64,000 bases of DNA from an uncultured Acetatifactor sp. (lineage in GTDB: Bacteria > Bacillota > Clostridia > Lachnospirales > Lachnospiraceae): NCBI GenBank assembly GCA_910578185.1, contig CAJTPN010000010.1:1-64000 (forward strand). Direction: 5' to 3'. Below are positions 26,153 to 36,116 of this stretch, piece by piece (position 1 is the first letter of the stretch; every line of letters starts with the position of its first letter). The notes under the pieces were generated by a model, which was not told the origin of the DNA, made no database searches, and saw only the letters and a list, made by a program, of their open reading frames with translations. Position numbers and translations under genes: made by a program.

Positions 26153-27712
26153 ATGGAAGCAAAGGTGATATTGACCACCGCCAGGAGTTTTGTGCTGGAG
26201 GTGCTGGACAAAGATGCGGATTACATAACCAGACAGTATGATTTGTATGTGGATGGGGAGAAGAGACTTACGTCGGACCGGACCATTCTCTCCGTATATG
26301 GGCTGGAACCGGATACGGATATGGAAGTGCAGCTGAAATGGGCGGACGAGGAGTCGGAAATCATTCGGGTACATACGGAATATGAGTTTGTCACATTGAA
26401 TGTCCGGGACTTTGGCGCAAAGGGAGACGGTGTAACGGATGATACGGCGTTTCTGCAGGCGGCCATTATGACGGTACCGGAGCATGGCAGAGTCTATGTG
26501 CCGGAAGGGACTTATCGTTTCACCCATCTTTTCCTGAAGAGTCATATGAAGCTGGAATTGGCAAAGGGCGCCGTCCTTCTGGCAATTCCAGATAAGACCA
26601 GGCTGCCCATTTTGCCGGGCCGTATAGAAAGCTATGATGAGAAAAGTGAGTTCCTGCCTGCAAGCTGGGAGGGAAGCCCCCTGGATACTTACGCCAGTAT
26701 TTTGACGGGGATGTATGTGGAAGATGTGCTGATCTGCGGCGAGGGCGTCATTGACGGCGGGGCGGATTTTGACAACTGGTGGAATCAGGAGAAGAGGAAA
26801 AATGATCCGGCAGCCAGACCCAGAATGCTGTTTTTGAATCACTGCAGCGATGTGGTGCTTCAGGGCGTTACCATCAAAAATTCTCCGGCCTGGAACCTGC
26901 ATCCGTATTTCTCTCAGAGAGTGCGTTTCCTGGATATCAGGATTCAGTCTCCGGATCGCTCCCACAATACGGACGGCATCGACCCGGAATCCTGTATGGA
27001 TGTGGAGATCGCAGGTGTGTATTTTTCCGTGGGGGACGACTGTATTGCGGTGAAGTCAGGGAAAATGTATATGGGAAAGACATACCGGACGCCTTCTAAG
27101 AATATTGTGATTCATAATTGCCTGATGGAACGGGGCCATGGGGGCGTGACCATCGGCAGCGAGATTGCGGCAGGTGTGGATGAGATTCTTGTGAAGAACT
27201 GTCACTTTGTGGATACGGACAGAGGCCTCAGAGTCAAGAGCAGAAGGGGTCGGGGAAAAGATTCCTATTTGTCTGGAATTACATTTGAAAATGTGCGGAT
27301 GGACGGCGTTCGGACGCCTTTTGTCATCAATTGTTTTTATTACTGCGGGGCGGACGGCAAATCGGAGTATGTGGCCTGTAAGGATGCGCTGCCTGTGGAT
27401 GACAGGACGCCTGGCGTGGGGCGGATTGTAATTCGCAATGTCACTTGCAGGGATTGTCATGTGGCAGGGGTTTATTTCTATGGACTGCCGGAGTCAAAGA
27501 TCGAATGTGTGGAGATGGAAAATGTCGCGATCTCTTATGCGGAAGACGCCAGGGAGGGTAAGGCCGCAATGATGACAGGATGCGAGAGAGGCTGCAGGCA
27601 GGGGATATTTGTCAGAAATGCCAGGAAGGTGACGCTGAAAAACGTGGTGCTGGAAGGAAATCAGGGAGAGGCCGTGGACATAGATGGCGTTGACGAGTGG
27701 AGTATGGAATGA
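26153..27712 (+). CDS. Glycoside hydrolase family 28 with N-terminal Fn3-like domain
   Basis: A 519-residue pectin hydrolase with all GH28 motifs: NTD (N272-T273-D274), GDD (G294-D295-D296), GHG (H329) and a basic RGLRVKS (357-363) in place of RIK. About 85 N-terminal residues form a beta-rich Fn3-like domain, followed by the family opening NVRDFGAKGDGVTDDTAFLQAAI. Exo-acting galacturonidase or rhamnogalacturonan-specific activity is likely. There is no signal peptide, so it is cytoplasmic. It lies 101 bases after the CE12 gene and 17 bases before the GH105 gene. It is a different branch from the GH28 at 7772, with better conserved motifs. Confidence 0.92.
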   Translation: MEAKVILTTARSFVLEVLDKDADYITRQYDLYVDGEKRLTSDRTILSVYGLEPDTDMEVQLKWADEESEIIRVHTEYEFVTLNVRDFGAKGDGVTDDTAFLQAAIMTVPEHGRVYVPEGTYRFTHLFLKSHMKLELAKGAVLLAIPDKTRLPILPGRIESYDEKSEFLPASWEGSPLDTYASILTGMYVEDVLICGEGVIDGGADFDNWWNQEKRKNDPAARPRMLFLNHCSDVVLQGVTIKNSPAWNLHPYFSQRVRFLDIRIQSPDRSHNTDGIDPESCMDVEIAGVYFSVGDDCIAVKSGKMYMGKTYRTPSKNIVIHNCLMERGHGGVTIGSEIAAGVDEILVKNCHFVDTDRGLRVKSRRGRGKDSYLSGITFENVRMDGVRTPFVINCFYYCGADGKSEYVACKDALPVDDRTPGVGRIVIRNVTCRDCHVAGVYFYGLPESKIECVEMENVAISYAEDAREGKAAMMTGCERGCRQGIFVRNARKVTLKNVVLEGNQGEAVDIDGVDEWSME

Positions 27713-27729
27713 GAGGCGGTGGGATAAGA

Positions 27730-28917
27730 ATGGAACAGGAAAGAGTAAAGGCAGCCGTTAAAAAGGCAGGGGATTATATTGACAAGCTCACCATAAAGTC
27801 AAAGGAGAACGTGCCCCAAGCGGTGTTATCGTCCCAGGATAAGTTTTTTACATGGGACAATGAGAAGCGTTCGCCGTTATCCAAGGACTTTTTGTATGAC
27901 TACAGCTATTACAACGGCGTGGTGATGGAGGGGCTGTATGATATTTATCAGGCTGCTCCGGAGCAGGGAAAGGCATATTATGATTATGTGAAGGCCTATC
28001 TGGACGGTTTGATGAAACAGGAGGACGGAAGATGGACCCTTGACTTTGAGCGGTCAGGGTATATTGATTGTCACGGGGCGGACTGCTACAAGACAGCCGC
28101 GTTATTCGAGCGGTTTTCCCAGGGCGATGATGCCTATGGCCAGGTGGCGGAGATGCTTTACCGACATCTGACAGATGAAGCTTACGTAAACAGTATCGGA
28201 CATAAGCCCTGTCTGGAAAATATGCCCAAGGAGTTGGGACATAATTATTGGCATAGCTGGCGGAAGGCGCCCCAGTATAAAATCTGGTTGGACGGAATCT
28301 ATATGCTGCAGCCATTCCTTTCCCACCATGGGGCCAGGATAGGGGATGAGCGGCAGCTTGCGCTGGTACAGGAGCGTCTGGACTGGGTGGCGGATACGCT
28401 TTTGGCGCCTAACGGCATGTATTATCATGCAGGAAACGGGAAAGAGGATGTGTGCAATTTCTTTTGGACCAGGGCTATTGGATGGTATGGCATGGCCATG
28501 GTGGATGTAATGGAGGTACTGCCGGAGGCATATATGGACAAGAGGAAGGCGGCATTAAAGCGCTATGTGGACGGAATGCTGAAATATCAACTGGAAAGCG
28601 GTATTTGGACGAATCTGGCTGATATGCCCGCCACGGAGACCAACCGTCCGGAGAGCAGCGGCACGGCCATGATGAGTTACGTCATTTTGAAGGGGGTCAG
28701 GAAAGGCTGGCTGGACGCATCCTATCAGGAGAAAGGAATCAGGGCTTTTGTGGGTCTGGCGGAAGAGAAGCTGGATGAAGAGGGGCTTAAGGATATCTAT
28801 CTGAAGGCAAGCGCCAACGGCACCAACAACTATGAAGATACCAGGTATTACCTGACAGATGAGGGCAAGGGAAGCGGACCGTTTATCATGGCGTATTCCG
28901 AGATGCTTTACCTGTAA
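27730..28917 (+). CDS. Unsaturated rhamnogalacturonyl hydrolase (GH105)
   Basis: A 395-residue (alpha/alpha)6-barrel protein of the GH88/GH105 group, like Bacillus YteR/YesR. It removes the unsaturated galacturonyl residue left by rhamnogalacturonan lyases. Typical segments include YDYSYYNGVVMEGLYDIYQ, CHGADCYKTAALFERF, KIWLDGIYMLQPF and FFWTRAIGWYGMAMVDV, which holds substrate-binding residues. It is cytoplasmic. ATG 27730 follows GGGA; the longer in-frame start at 27697 would overlap the GH28 gene. It acts directly downstream of the PL11 enzyme encoded by the next gene. Confidence 0.92.
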   Translation: MEQERVKAAVKKAGDYIDKLTIKSKENVPQAVLSSQDKFFTWDNEKRSPLSKDFLYDYSYYNGVVMEGLYDIYQAAPEQGKAYYDYVKAYLDGLMKQEDGRWTLDFERSGYIDCHGADCYKTAALFERFSQGDDAYGQVAEMLYRHLTDEAYVNSIGHKPCLENMPKELGHNYWHSWRKAPQYKIWLDGIYMLQPFLSHHGARIGDERQLALVQERLDWVADTLLAPNGMYYHAGNGKEDVCNFFWTRAIGWYGMAMVDVMEVLPEAYMDKRKAALKRYVDGMLKYQLESGIWTNLADMPATETNRPESSGTAMMSYVILKGVRKGWLDASYQEKGIRAFVGLAEEKLDEEGLKDIYLKASANGTNNYEDTRYYLTDEGKGSGPFIMAYSEMLYL

Positions 28918-29090
28918 GAGGGAGAGGGGTATACGTCCTGACGGGACATAGGAAATGAGTTTGGGTATCAGTTCCGCGATATGTCCGAACCCTTACAGGT
29001 TTTGCTGTTTGCAAAGAAGATGTCAACTTGAGTCTGGAGGCATGTATTTAATGAAAGGATACGGCCAAACAGACAGGAAAGGAAAAGGAT

Positions 29091-31259
29091 ATGTACGACA
29101 AAAACTTAATGAAAATGCGGCGGGGAAAGGTCTCCGCCTTGATGATGGCGGTAATGCTGGCCGCAACGGCATGTGGGAACGGCGGGGACACACCGGTGAC
29201 TCAGCCGTTGGAAGGGAGCAGCGGTTCGGATCAGGTGTCCACGCCGGAACCGACTCCGGAGATTACGGCTGCGCCCACACCGGAAGCCACGGCTTCTCCG
29301 ACGCCAAAGCCGACCCCGACCCCGGAACCTACGCCTTCTCCAACACCGCCACCCATTACCACAAACGGGGAGCTGTCTTCCATCGGAACGTATGCTCCGG
29401 CGGAAACCTTTTCAGACAGGGCATTGGTGGCAGTGAAAGCGGAGGAAGGCATCTTTGTCAGCTGGAGATGTTATGAGGCTGATTCAAAAGATATCACCTT
29501 TACATTGGAGAGGAACGGAGCCGCCGTGTACACCGGCAATCGTACTTCCTTTCTGGATACGGCAGGTAAGTCGGGGGATACCTATAAGCTGACCGCAAGT
29601 GAGGGGATTTCCACGGGAGGAGAAAGCACTAAGGCCTGGGGAGACGTGTACCAGGAGCTGACTTTGCAGGCGCCTCCGGCGCAGACCATGCCGGACGGCA
29701 CGGTGACGGCGTATACTTCCAACGATATGTCCGTGGGTGACTTGGACGGTGACGGACAGCTGGAACTGATCGTAAAATGGTATCCCGGCAATGCGCAGGA
29801 TAACTCCAAGGACGGCTATACAGGTACCACGATCCTGGACGCTTATGATATTGATCTGGGAGAGGGCAAGGCTGCGCTGATGTGGCGGATTGATCTGGGA
29901 TTGAATATTCGTTCCGGTGCTCATTATACCCAGTTCCAGGTTTGGGATTATGACGGTGACGGGAAAGCGGAGCTTATCTGCAAGACTGCGGACGGTTCCA
30001 CCACCTTTGACGCAAATTTGAATGAGACGGGACATGTGGGTCAGGTGAGTGTGAAGGATCTTCCCACAAATGTGAAAGGAACGCCGGAAACTTATGATTT
30101 CCGTCAGCATAAGGGCAGACTTGGCAGGATTGTACTTGGGCAGGAATATTTGACGGCATTTAACGGTGAGACCGGAGAAATCATTGATACGGTGAAATAC
30201 ATTCCTGAGCGAGGTCCTTATGACGCGGAAAAAGGTATTTATGATACAAGATATTGGGGATTGAAAGGCAAGTCTCCTGCGGAGAGTAACGACGGATACG
30301 CGAACCGCGCGGATCGTTTCCTGGCAGGAACGGGCTACCTGGATGACGGCAGCGCGAGCGCGATTTTCTGCCGGGGCTATTACGGCAGGTCTGCATTGAC
30401 AGCCTGGAAGCTGATAAACGGAAAGCTGGAAATGCAATGGGCCTTTGATGTGGACAGCTATAGCGAATATGCGGCGCAGGGCAACCATCAGTTGTCCATC
30501 AACGATGTGGACGGGGACGGGTATGATGAAGTGGTCTATGGTTCTCTGGTGGTGGATCATGACGGTACGCCCATGTATACCACTGGTTTGGGACATGGGG
30601 ATGCAATGCATGTAAGCGATTGGAACAATGACGGCAAGCTTGAGGTTTTCTGCGTCCATGAGGAAAAGACAGCGGATTATGGTCTGGAGCTTCATGACGC
30701 CCAGACCGGAGAGATTATCTGGGGCGTGCGCATGGGAAAGGATATCGGCAGGGGTATGGCGGCGGATATCGATCCCAGATATGAGGGCGCTGAGATGTGG
30801 AGCGCAAGCAACGAAACGGTTTATGACTGCAAAGGGAATCCTACGGATATCAAACGTCCCAGCATTAACTTCTCTATCTATTGGGACGGAGATCTGCTGA
30901 TGGAGCTTTTTGACTCCAATAATTCCGATGAACTGATGCCCAGAGTGCAGAAATGGGATTGGGAGAATAAAAAGAGCGTGGATATTCTGCAGGCGCCAGG
31001 TACCCAGCTGAATAATACCACAAAGGCAAATGCAGGTATTTTGGCGGATCTTTACGGCGACTGGAGAGAAGAATTTATTGTTGGGGATAAGGAGTACAAC
31101 AATAAGATTCGAATCTACAGCACCAATATCCCTACGGAATATGTGTTCCCCTGTCTGTTGGAAAACAGGACCTACAGGGAGGGTATCGCATGGCAGAATA
31201 CCGCTTATAATCAGCCGGCAAATCTGCCGTACCTGTTGACCGAGGAAATGAGCCGATAA
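29091..31259 (+). CDS. Rhamnogalacturonan lyase (PL11), surface lipoprotein
   Basis: A 722-residue enzyme with a lipobox LAATAC (Cys28), so it is anchored outside the membrane. A Pro/Thr/Glu-rich linker (about 45-90, repeats such as PTPEAT and PTPKPTPTPEP) lifts an eight-bladed beta-propeller away from the surface. The catalytic region shows the family's calcium-binding DLDGDG and DYDGDGKAEL loops and FDVDSYSEYAAQGNHQLS. PL11 lyases cut the rhamnose-galacturonate backbone by beta-elimination and give unsaturated ends for GH105. The start follows AAAAGG closely. It is 173 bases from the GH105 gene and is the only exported enzyme of this cluster. Confidence 0.92.
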   Translation: MYDKNLMKMRRGKVSALMMAVMLAATACGNGGDTPVTQPLEGSSGSDQVSTPEPTPEITAAPTPEATASPTPKPTPTPEPTPSPTPPPITTNGELSSIGTYAPAETFSDRALVAVKAEEGIFVSWRCYEADSKDITFTLERNGAAVYTGNRTSFLDTAGKSGDTYKLTASEGISTGGESTKAWGDVYQELTLQAPPAQTMPDGTVTAYTSNDMSVGDLDGDGQLELIVKWYPGNAQDNSKDGYTGTTILDAYDIDLGEGKAALMWRIDLGLNIRSGAHYTQFQVWDYDGDGKAELICKTADGSTTFDANLNETGHVGQVSVKDLPTNVKGTPETYDFRQHKGRLGRIVLGQEYLTAFNGETGEIIDTVKYIPERGPYDAEKGIYDTRYWGLKGKSPAESNDGYANRADRFLAGTGYLDDGSASAIFCRGYYGRSALTAWKLINGKLEMQWAFDVDSYSEYAAQGNHQLSINDVDGDGYDEVVYGSLVVDHDGTPMYTTGLGHGDAMHVSDWNNDGKLEVFCVHEEKTADYGLELHDAQTGEIIWGVRMGKDIGRGMAADIDPRYEGAEMWSASNETVYDCKGNPTDIKRPSINFSIYWDGDLLMELFDSNNSDELMPRVQKWDWENKKSVDILQAPGTQLNNTTKANAGILADLYGDWREEFIVGDKEYNNKIRIYSTNIPTEYVFPCLLENRTYREGIAWQNTAYNQPANLPYLLTEEMSR

Positions 31260-31310
31260 AATAGGCCCGCTGTCCTAAGCGTGGCATAAAGACAACAAAA
31301 CAGGTTACAA

Positions 31311-31353
31311 AACAGGCTGTCCCCTATTGCCATAAGAGGATGGCCTGTTTGTT
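31311..31353 (+). terminator. Terminator after the PL11 gene
   Basis: AACAGGC (31311-31317) pairs with GCCTGTT (31343-31349), with inner TCC/GGA pairing, followed by T-rich sequence. It closes the pectin cluster. Confidence 0.55.
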
Positions 31354-31528
31354 AAATTTTTACATATTTCTGATCAGAGCTGTTTTCCATTGAGTAAACT
31401 GTCGACGTTCCGATTTTTTTGGCCTTTGATCCATTTGAGACCAGGATTTGGGAAATGAAAAATTGCATCATATACAAGGCATGGTGAATCATATTTTGAG
31501 AAGAGGATGTCTGACAGGGAGGTATAAA

Positions 31529-33049
31529 ATGATAAATGATAACAAAAGCAGAAAGAAAAGAAACCAAAGTATACGTATGAGAAGAACGACTGTAGGTGTT
31601 CTGATGATAGGGGTATTTTTTGTCTTTATTACGGTTTTCATACTTTCTCAGGGGGACGATACGGATAAAGAGGAAGATATGGTGCAAACCGGAGGAGTAC
31701 AAGCCGGCGTTGACAAAGAAACGGGCAGTGAGGGAAATCAAAAGGAAGGCATTCCAGAAATATCCGTTCCGCAGACGGTGGAACCGACGCCGGAGCCAAA
31801 AGAGGATATGCAGGCAAAGCAGCGCAGGGAGGAAACCATTGCCCGGGCGGAACTTCTGGCAGCGGCTTACGATTATGACGCAGCAACGGATTTGATACGA
31901 ACCATCGAAGGGTATGAGACGGACACCGCCCTTCAGGAGAAGATAACGGCTTATGAAGCGGAGAAGGCCTCCTGTCTGCCGGTCAATATGGATGAGGTAA
32001 CCCATGTGTTTTATCATACGCTGGTTGTGGACCCGGAGAGAGCCTTTGCAAATCAGGACAAGGATCCTCAGGCTGTGGGAAACAATCAGTGGATGACCAC
32101 TGTGAGCGAATTTCTTAAGATCACGGAGGAAATGTATGACAGAGGCTATGTCATTGTGGGAATTCATGATCTGATCGACGTCACTACGGATGAAAACGGG
32201 AAGACTGTTTATAAACCTGCGCAAATTATGCTGCCGCCAGGGAAAAGAGCATATGTGCTCTCCCAGGACGATCTGTGTTATTACCACAGCTACGACAATT
32301 ACGGATATGCGGCCAAGATGGTGTTGGATGAAAATGGAAAACCGGTTTGTGAGTATATTCAAGCGGATGGCACTCGTGTGACGGGAGCTTATGATGTGGT
32401 GCCGCTTCTGGATGAATTTATCGAAGAGCATCCTGACGCTTCCTATCGCGGGGCAAAGGGTATCATTGCACTCACAGGCTATAACGGCATATTGGGATAT
32501 CGCACCGACAGCAGTTATCTTGATATCAACGGCGACTTAAACGAAGACAAAAAAGCATGGCTGCGGGAAAATCCGGACTTTGACATAGAAAAGGAACGGG
32601 CGGAGGCAAAGAAGGTGGCGGAGGCTCTGAAGGAGGACGGATGGGAATTTGCCAGCCATACTTGGGGACATATCAGGATTGCAGACAGCAGTCTGGAACG
32701 GTTGATGACCGATACGAAGAAATGGCGTGAAAATGTGGAACCTTTAGTGGGGCCCACGGATACCATTATTTTTGCACATGGACAGGACCTGGGGAAATGG
32801 GGAGGGTATGACGAGTCCGAGGCAAAATATAAATATCTGAGAGAACAGGGATATGATGTCTTCTGTAATGTGGACTCCAATCTCTACAGGACATGGTTTG
32901 GCACAGATTATCTGCGTCAGGGCAGAAGAAATCTGGACGGATACAGGATCTATAAGAATATGATCGGAATGGAAGATAATGTGTCCGATTTGTTTGACGC
33001 GGCGGAAGTGATTGATCCCTTGCGTCCGCCGGTTCCTTTACTGCCGTAG
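31529..33049 (+). CDS. Membrane-anchored polysaccharide deacetylase-like protein
   Basis: A 506-residue protein with a basic start, one membrane anchor (VGVLMIGVFFVFITVFILS, about 22-40), an acidic Pro/Glu linker and a coiled-coil-like segment (about 95-150). The outer domain contains a NodB-like core: THVFYHTLVVD near its beginning, LSQDDLCYYH in the position of the usual catalytic Asp-Asp pair, and EFASHTWGH, a variant of the metal-binding HxxxH motif. Such enzymes deacetylate peptidoglycan or exopolysaccharides. The spacing and extra loops differ from classical NodB, so activity is uncertain. ATG 31529 follows GGGAGG six bases upstream. Confidence 0.75.
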   Translation: MINDNKSRKKRNQSIRMRRTTVGVLMIGVFFVFITVFILSQGDDTDKEEDMVQTGGVQAGVDKETGSEGNQKEGIPEISVPQTVEPTPEPKEDMQAKQRREETIARAELLAAAYDYDAATDLIRTIEGYETDTALQEKITAYEAEKASCLPVNMDEVTHVFYHTLVVDPERAFANQDKDPQAVGNNQWMTTVSEFLKITEEMYDRGYVIVGIHDLIDVTTDENGKTVYKPAQIMLPPGKRAYVLSQDDLCYYHSYDNYGYAAKMVLDENGKPVCEYIQADGTRVTGAYDVVPLLDEFIEEHPDASYRGAKGIIALTGYNGILGYRTDSSYLDINGDLNEDKKAWLRENPDFDIEKERAEAKKVAEALKEDGWEFASHTWGHIRIADSSLERLMTDTKKWRENVEPLVGPTDTIIFAHGQDLGKWGGYDESEAKYKYLREQGYDVFCNVDSNLYRTWFGTDYLRQGRRNLDGYRIYKNMIGMEDNVSDLFDAAEVIDPLRPPVPLLP

Positions 33050-33149
33050 CTGGCTACGGATTTTGTCTGCGCTTTTTTCAGGCGTACAGAAGTCCGAGGC
33101 GGTAGATTGGAAAGTGATAAAAGTTTAGCCTGCAAAAGAGGGTTTTAAT

Positions 33150-34496
33150 ATGAAGAAAGATATGACTACAGGAAAGATTACCCTGCCCCTGGTAGTCTTT
33201 ACAATCCCGCTGGTGCTGGGAAACCTGTTTCAGCTGGCGTATAATGCGGTGGATTCCATCATAGTGGGACAATTTGTGGGAGAAGGGGCGCTGGCGGCGG
33301 TGGGAACCTCTGGGCCGCTGATGAATATTGCGTTACTGTTTATCAGCGGGCTGTGTATGGGTGCAAGTATTCTTATGAGCGCTCAATATGGGGCAAAAGA
33401 CTATGAACTATTGTCTCGTCAAGTCAGTACAACGTTTCTGGCGGGGTGTGGTTTTTCCCTGCTGTTTTCCATAGTGACCATGATACTTGCCACTCCCCTT
33501 TTGAAGCTGATCCAGGTTCCGGATGAAATTATAGGAGAATCCAGCGTTTATCTTCGCATTATTTTTTTGGGGCTTTTGTTCACCTTTATTTATAATTTTT
33601 TAGCCAATACGCTGCGGGCGCTGGGAGACAGCAAGACGCCGCTGTATTTTCTCATGATCAGTGCCGGGCTGAATGTGGTGGGGGACTTGGTGATGGTGGT
33701 GATACTGAAGCAGGGCGTCATGGGGAGCGCCGTTTCCACCGTGGTCTGTGAGGCGTTCAGCTGCCTGCTCTGTGCCGTATACATTAAGAAAAAGATTCCG
33801 CTTTTAAACCTTGGCAGAAAGTGGCTGGTATTTGACAAAAAGCTTTTGGGAAAGACCATCAGTTATGGCAGTACCAGTGCCATGCAGCAGGTCTGTCTGC
33901 AGGTGGGGAAGACCATGATTCAGGCCATGGTAAACACCCAGGGAGTCAGCGTTATGGCGGCGTTTACCGCAGTGAATCGAGTGGACGACTTCGTGTATAC
34001 GCCGCAGCAGAATATCGGTCATGCAATGACCACCTTTATCGCGCAAAACAAAGGCGCGGAACATAGGGAGAGGATACGCAGAGGATTTCGGAGCGGGCTT
34101 TTGATAGAAGTGGTCTATACCACAATTCTCTGCGGCGTCATTTTTTTCGGCGCTCCGTTTATTATGGGATTGTTCACGGAGAGTCAGGACGTAGAAGCGG
34201 TGGCCTTGGGAATTGATTACTTAAAACTGATTTCGTTCATGTATTTTCTGCCTGCATTTACCAATGGGATACAGGGATTTTTCAGAGGAATGGGGGACTT
34301 GAAGGTAACCTTGTACAGCACTTCCATGAATATGCTTGGCCGGGTGGCGGCGGTATTCCTGATGCTGGTGATATTTTCCATGGATTTTTCCAGTCTGGCA
34401 TGGGCAAATCTGGTTGGTTGGGTGGTGATGCTGCTGTTTGAAGTGCCCTTGCTTTTGAAACAGATAAAGCTGCTCTCAAAGGATGGAAAAAGTTAA
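33150..34496 (+). CDS. MATE family efflux transporter
   Basis: A 448-residue protein with twelve predicted helices in two similar halves. It opens with ITLPLVVFTIPLVLGNLFQLAYNAVDSIIVGQFVGEGALAAVG, a hallmark of the MATE/DinF family. These are Na+ or H+ antiporters that expel cationic drugs, metabolites or toxic compounds. The substrate cannot be deduced. The start follows GAGGG. It is separated from the upstream deacetylase-like gene by a CCGTAG-CTGG-CTACGG hairpin spanning that gene's stop codon, and is followed by a strong terminator. Confidence 0.92.
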   Translation: MKKDMTTGKITLPLVVFTIPLVLGNLFQLAYNAVDSIIVGQFVGEGALAAVGTSGPLMNIALLFISGLCMGASILMSAQYGAKDYELLSRQVSTTFLAGCGFSLLFSIVTMILATPLLKLIQVPDEIIGESSVYLRIIFLGLLFTFIYNFLANTLRALGDSKTPLYFLMISAGLNVVGDLVMVVILKQGVMGSAVSTVVCEAFSCLLCAVYIKKKIPLLNLGRKWLVFDKKLLGKTISYGSTSAMQQVCLQVGKTMIQAMVNTQGVSVMAAFTAVNRVDDFVYTPQQNIGHAMTTFIAQNKGAEHRERIRRGFRSGLLIEVVYTTILCGVIFFGAPFIMGLFTESQDVEAVALGIDYLKLISFMYFLPAFTNGIQGFFRGMGDLKVTLYSTSMNMLGRVAAVFLMLVIFSMDFSSLAWANLVGWVVMLLFEVPLLLKQIKLLSKDGKS

Positions 34497-34497
34497 G

Positions 34498-34538
34498 ATA
34501 ACAAAACAGTTCGGTTAAACACCGAACTGTTTTGTTAT
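34498..34538 (+). terminator. Strong terminator after the MATE gene
   Basis: A perfect 17-pair stem: ATAACAAAACAGTTCGG (34498-34514) with its complement at 34522-34538, around a seven-base loop. The right arm supplies the TTTT. Confidence 0.8.
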
Positions 34539-34564
34539 AATGGACAGAATCTTTCTTTTATGAA

Positions 34565-34593
34565 TTGCATTGTAAACTGGCATAGCATATGAT
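34565..34593 (+). promoter_or_regulatory. Promoter for the DUF1576 gene
   Basis: TTGCAT (34565-34570), a 17-base spacer and TATGAT (34588-34593). It lies about 113 bases before the start codon. Confidence 0.65.
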
Positions 34594-34705
34594 AGACTAA
34601 AATAGGTATATTATAACCAGGACTTATGTGTAATTGATCGGACAAGGACTGTCTGTATATAGTCAAAAAGCATTTGTCCGCAATATGTGAAAACAGGAGG
34701 ATTGC

Positions 34706-35986
34706 ATGGGGGAAACGATCAGGAAGAAACTGGAAGGCAGAGAATTAAAGCTTTTTTGTATTTTTTCCATAGTGATGTTGTTTCTTGCGGGAATGGTGGG
34801 CATGAAGTGGGAAAACGGAGGGCGCATCTCCATTGTCCAGGGGCTGTGGACGATTATGGTATCCAGGGATGCATTAATCACCGATTATTTTGAACTGGCA
34901 GGCTACGGAGCCGCCTTTATCAACTCCATGATCGTTATGGCCATCGGCTTCGGACTGTTGTGTGTGGAGAGAGTGAAATTTACTGGGACCACCATGGCGG
35001 CGTTTTTTATCAATATGGGTTATGGGCTTTGGGGGAAAAATCCGGTAAATATTCTGCCCATATTGCTGGGAACACTTCTCTATGCGCGCTTACATAAGGT
35101 CAATCTGGGAAGCTGTATCTATACGGCTCTTTTTGGAACCTGTCTGGCGCCGCTGGTGACGGAACTGGTATTTATTCTTCCCTTCGGCAGGGTGTTTAAT
35201 CTGCTGGCAGCAATGGGGGTGGGAATGTTCATCGGATTTGCGCTGCCTACCTTTTCCAGGCATACGTCCACCATGCATAAAGGATATAATCTTTTTAATG
35301 TAGGTTTTTCGGCAGGCGTCATTGCCTTTGTGCTGGTATGTGTCTTAAAGTCCTTTGGCATTGAGAGCGGTTCCGTGATGATCTGGCGGTCAGAAAGCCC
35401 GCTTTGGATAGTGATGGGGATGTTCGGATATTTTGCAGTTACATTTTGCTATGGATTGTTTTTGAACAGGGGAGATTTGAAGGGGGTTTTAAAAATCTGG
35501 AGGCATTCCGGCAAAGCGGGTGCGGATTTTGTATTGTTGGAAGGTGTGGGCAGTACATTGATGAATATGGGGATGGTGGGCGTCGCCTGCTGCATTTACA
35601 TCTGTCTGGTGGGCGGGGATTTTTCCGGTCCTGTGGTCGGGGCAATTCTGGCAGCGTTTGGTTTTGCTGCTTTTGGCGCCCATATCAAAAATTATCTCCC
35701 GGTGCTTTTGGGGGTGTTTTTATCCACGCTGTTCAGCCAGTTTCATGCTACCACGCCAAGTATGCAGCTGGCGGCAATCTTTGTGGTGGGGCTGACTCCC
35801 ATAGCGGGAAAGTTTGGTTTGCTTCCCGGGGTGGTGGCGGGGATGCTCCACTCTGCCATTGTCACTTGCACTACGGAAATGTACGGGGGATTGAATCTGT
35901 ACAATAACGGTTTCAGCGCGGGCTGGGTGGCCATAGTGATGGTGCCGGGGCTGGAGGGGCGCAAGAAAAGAGAAAAAAATCATTAA
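34706..35986 (+). CDS. DUF1576 family membrane protein
   Basis: A 426-residue protein with about ten helices. Conserved DUF1576 stretches are present: NMGYGLWGKNPVNILPI, STMHKGYNLFNVGFSAGVIAF, FGAHIKNYLPV and GGLNLYNNGFSAGWVA. The repeated YNLFN/LNLYNNGFSAG motif in the two halves suggests an internal duplication, as in transporters. No function is known for the family. The start follows CAGGAGG. It has its own promoter and sits between a MATE exporter and proS without obvious functional ties. Confidence 0.8.
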   Translation: MGETIRKKLEGRELKLFCIFSIVMLFLAGMVGMKWENGGRISIVQGLWTIMVSRDALITDYFELAGYGAAFINSMIVMAIGFGLLCVERVKFTGTTMAAFFINMGYGLWGKNPVNILPILLGTLLYARLHKVNLGSCIYTALFGTCLAPLVTELVFILPFGRVFNLLAAMGVGMFIGFALPTFSRHTSTMHKGYNLFNVGFSAGVIAFVLVCVLKSFGIESGSVMIWRSESPLWIVMGMFGYFAVTFCYGLFLNRGDLKGVLKIWRHSGKAGADFVLLEGVGSTLMNMGMVGVACCIYICLVGGDFSGPVVGAILAAFGFAAFGAHIKNYLPVLLGVFLSTLFSQFHATTPSMQLAAIFVVGLTPIAGKFGLLPGVVAGMLHSAIVTCTTEMYGGLNLYNNGFSAGWVAIVMVPGLEGRKKREKNH

Positions 35987-36116
35987 TTAGGTCTGTCCAT
36001 TTTCATTGTTTTATAGTAAAATAATAAAGATTAAAGATAAAAATATTGATTCAGGATCCCGGCAAAGAAATGTAAAAACGAATGCCGTTGGGAAGGAATT
36101 TTAATGGGAGGAAAAA

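Noticed and set aside
26030..26965. 311-codon minus-strand frame over the CE12/GH28 junction
   Set aside because: Antisense to two well-supported enzymes, with no domain and no upstream signal.
29484..30695. 403-codon open frame on the minus strand
   Set aside because: It lies wholly antisense to the PL11 lyase gene, has no ribosome binding site and shows no family motifs; the sense protein explains the lack of stops.
31352..32431. 359-codon open frame on the minus strand
   Set aside because: Antisense to the deacetylase-like gene, with His/Arg-rich composition typical of shadow frames.
35987..36116. T-box riboswitch upstream of proS
   Set aside because: The 130-base leader lacks the T-box sequence, specifier stem and terminator.
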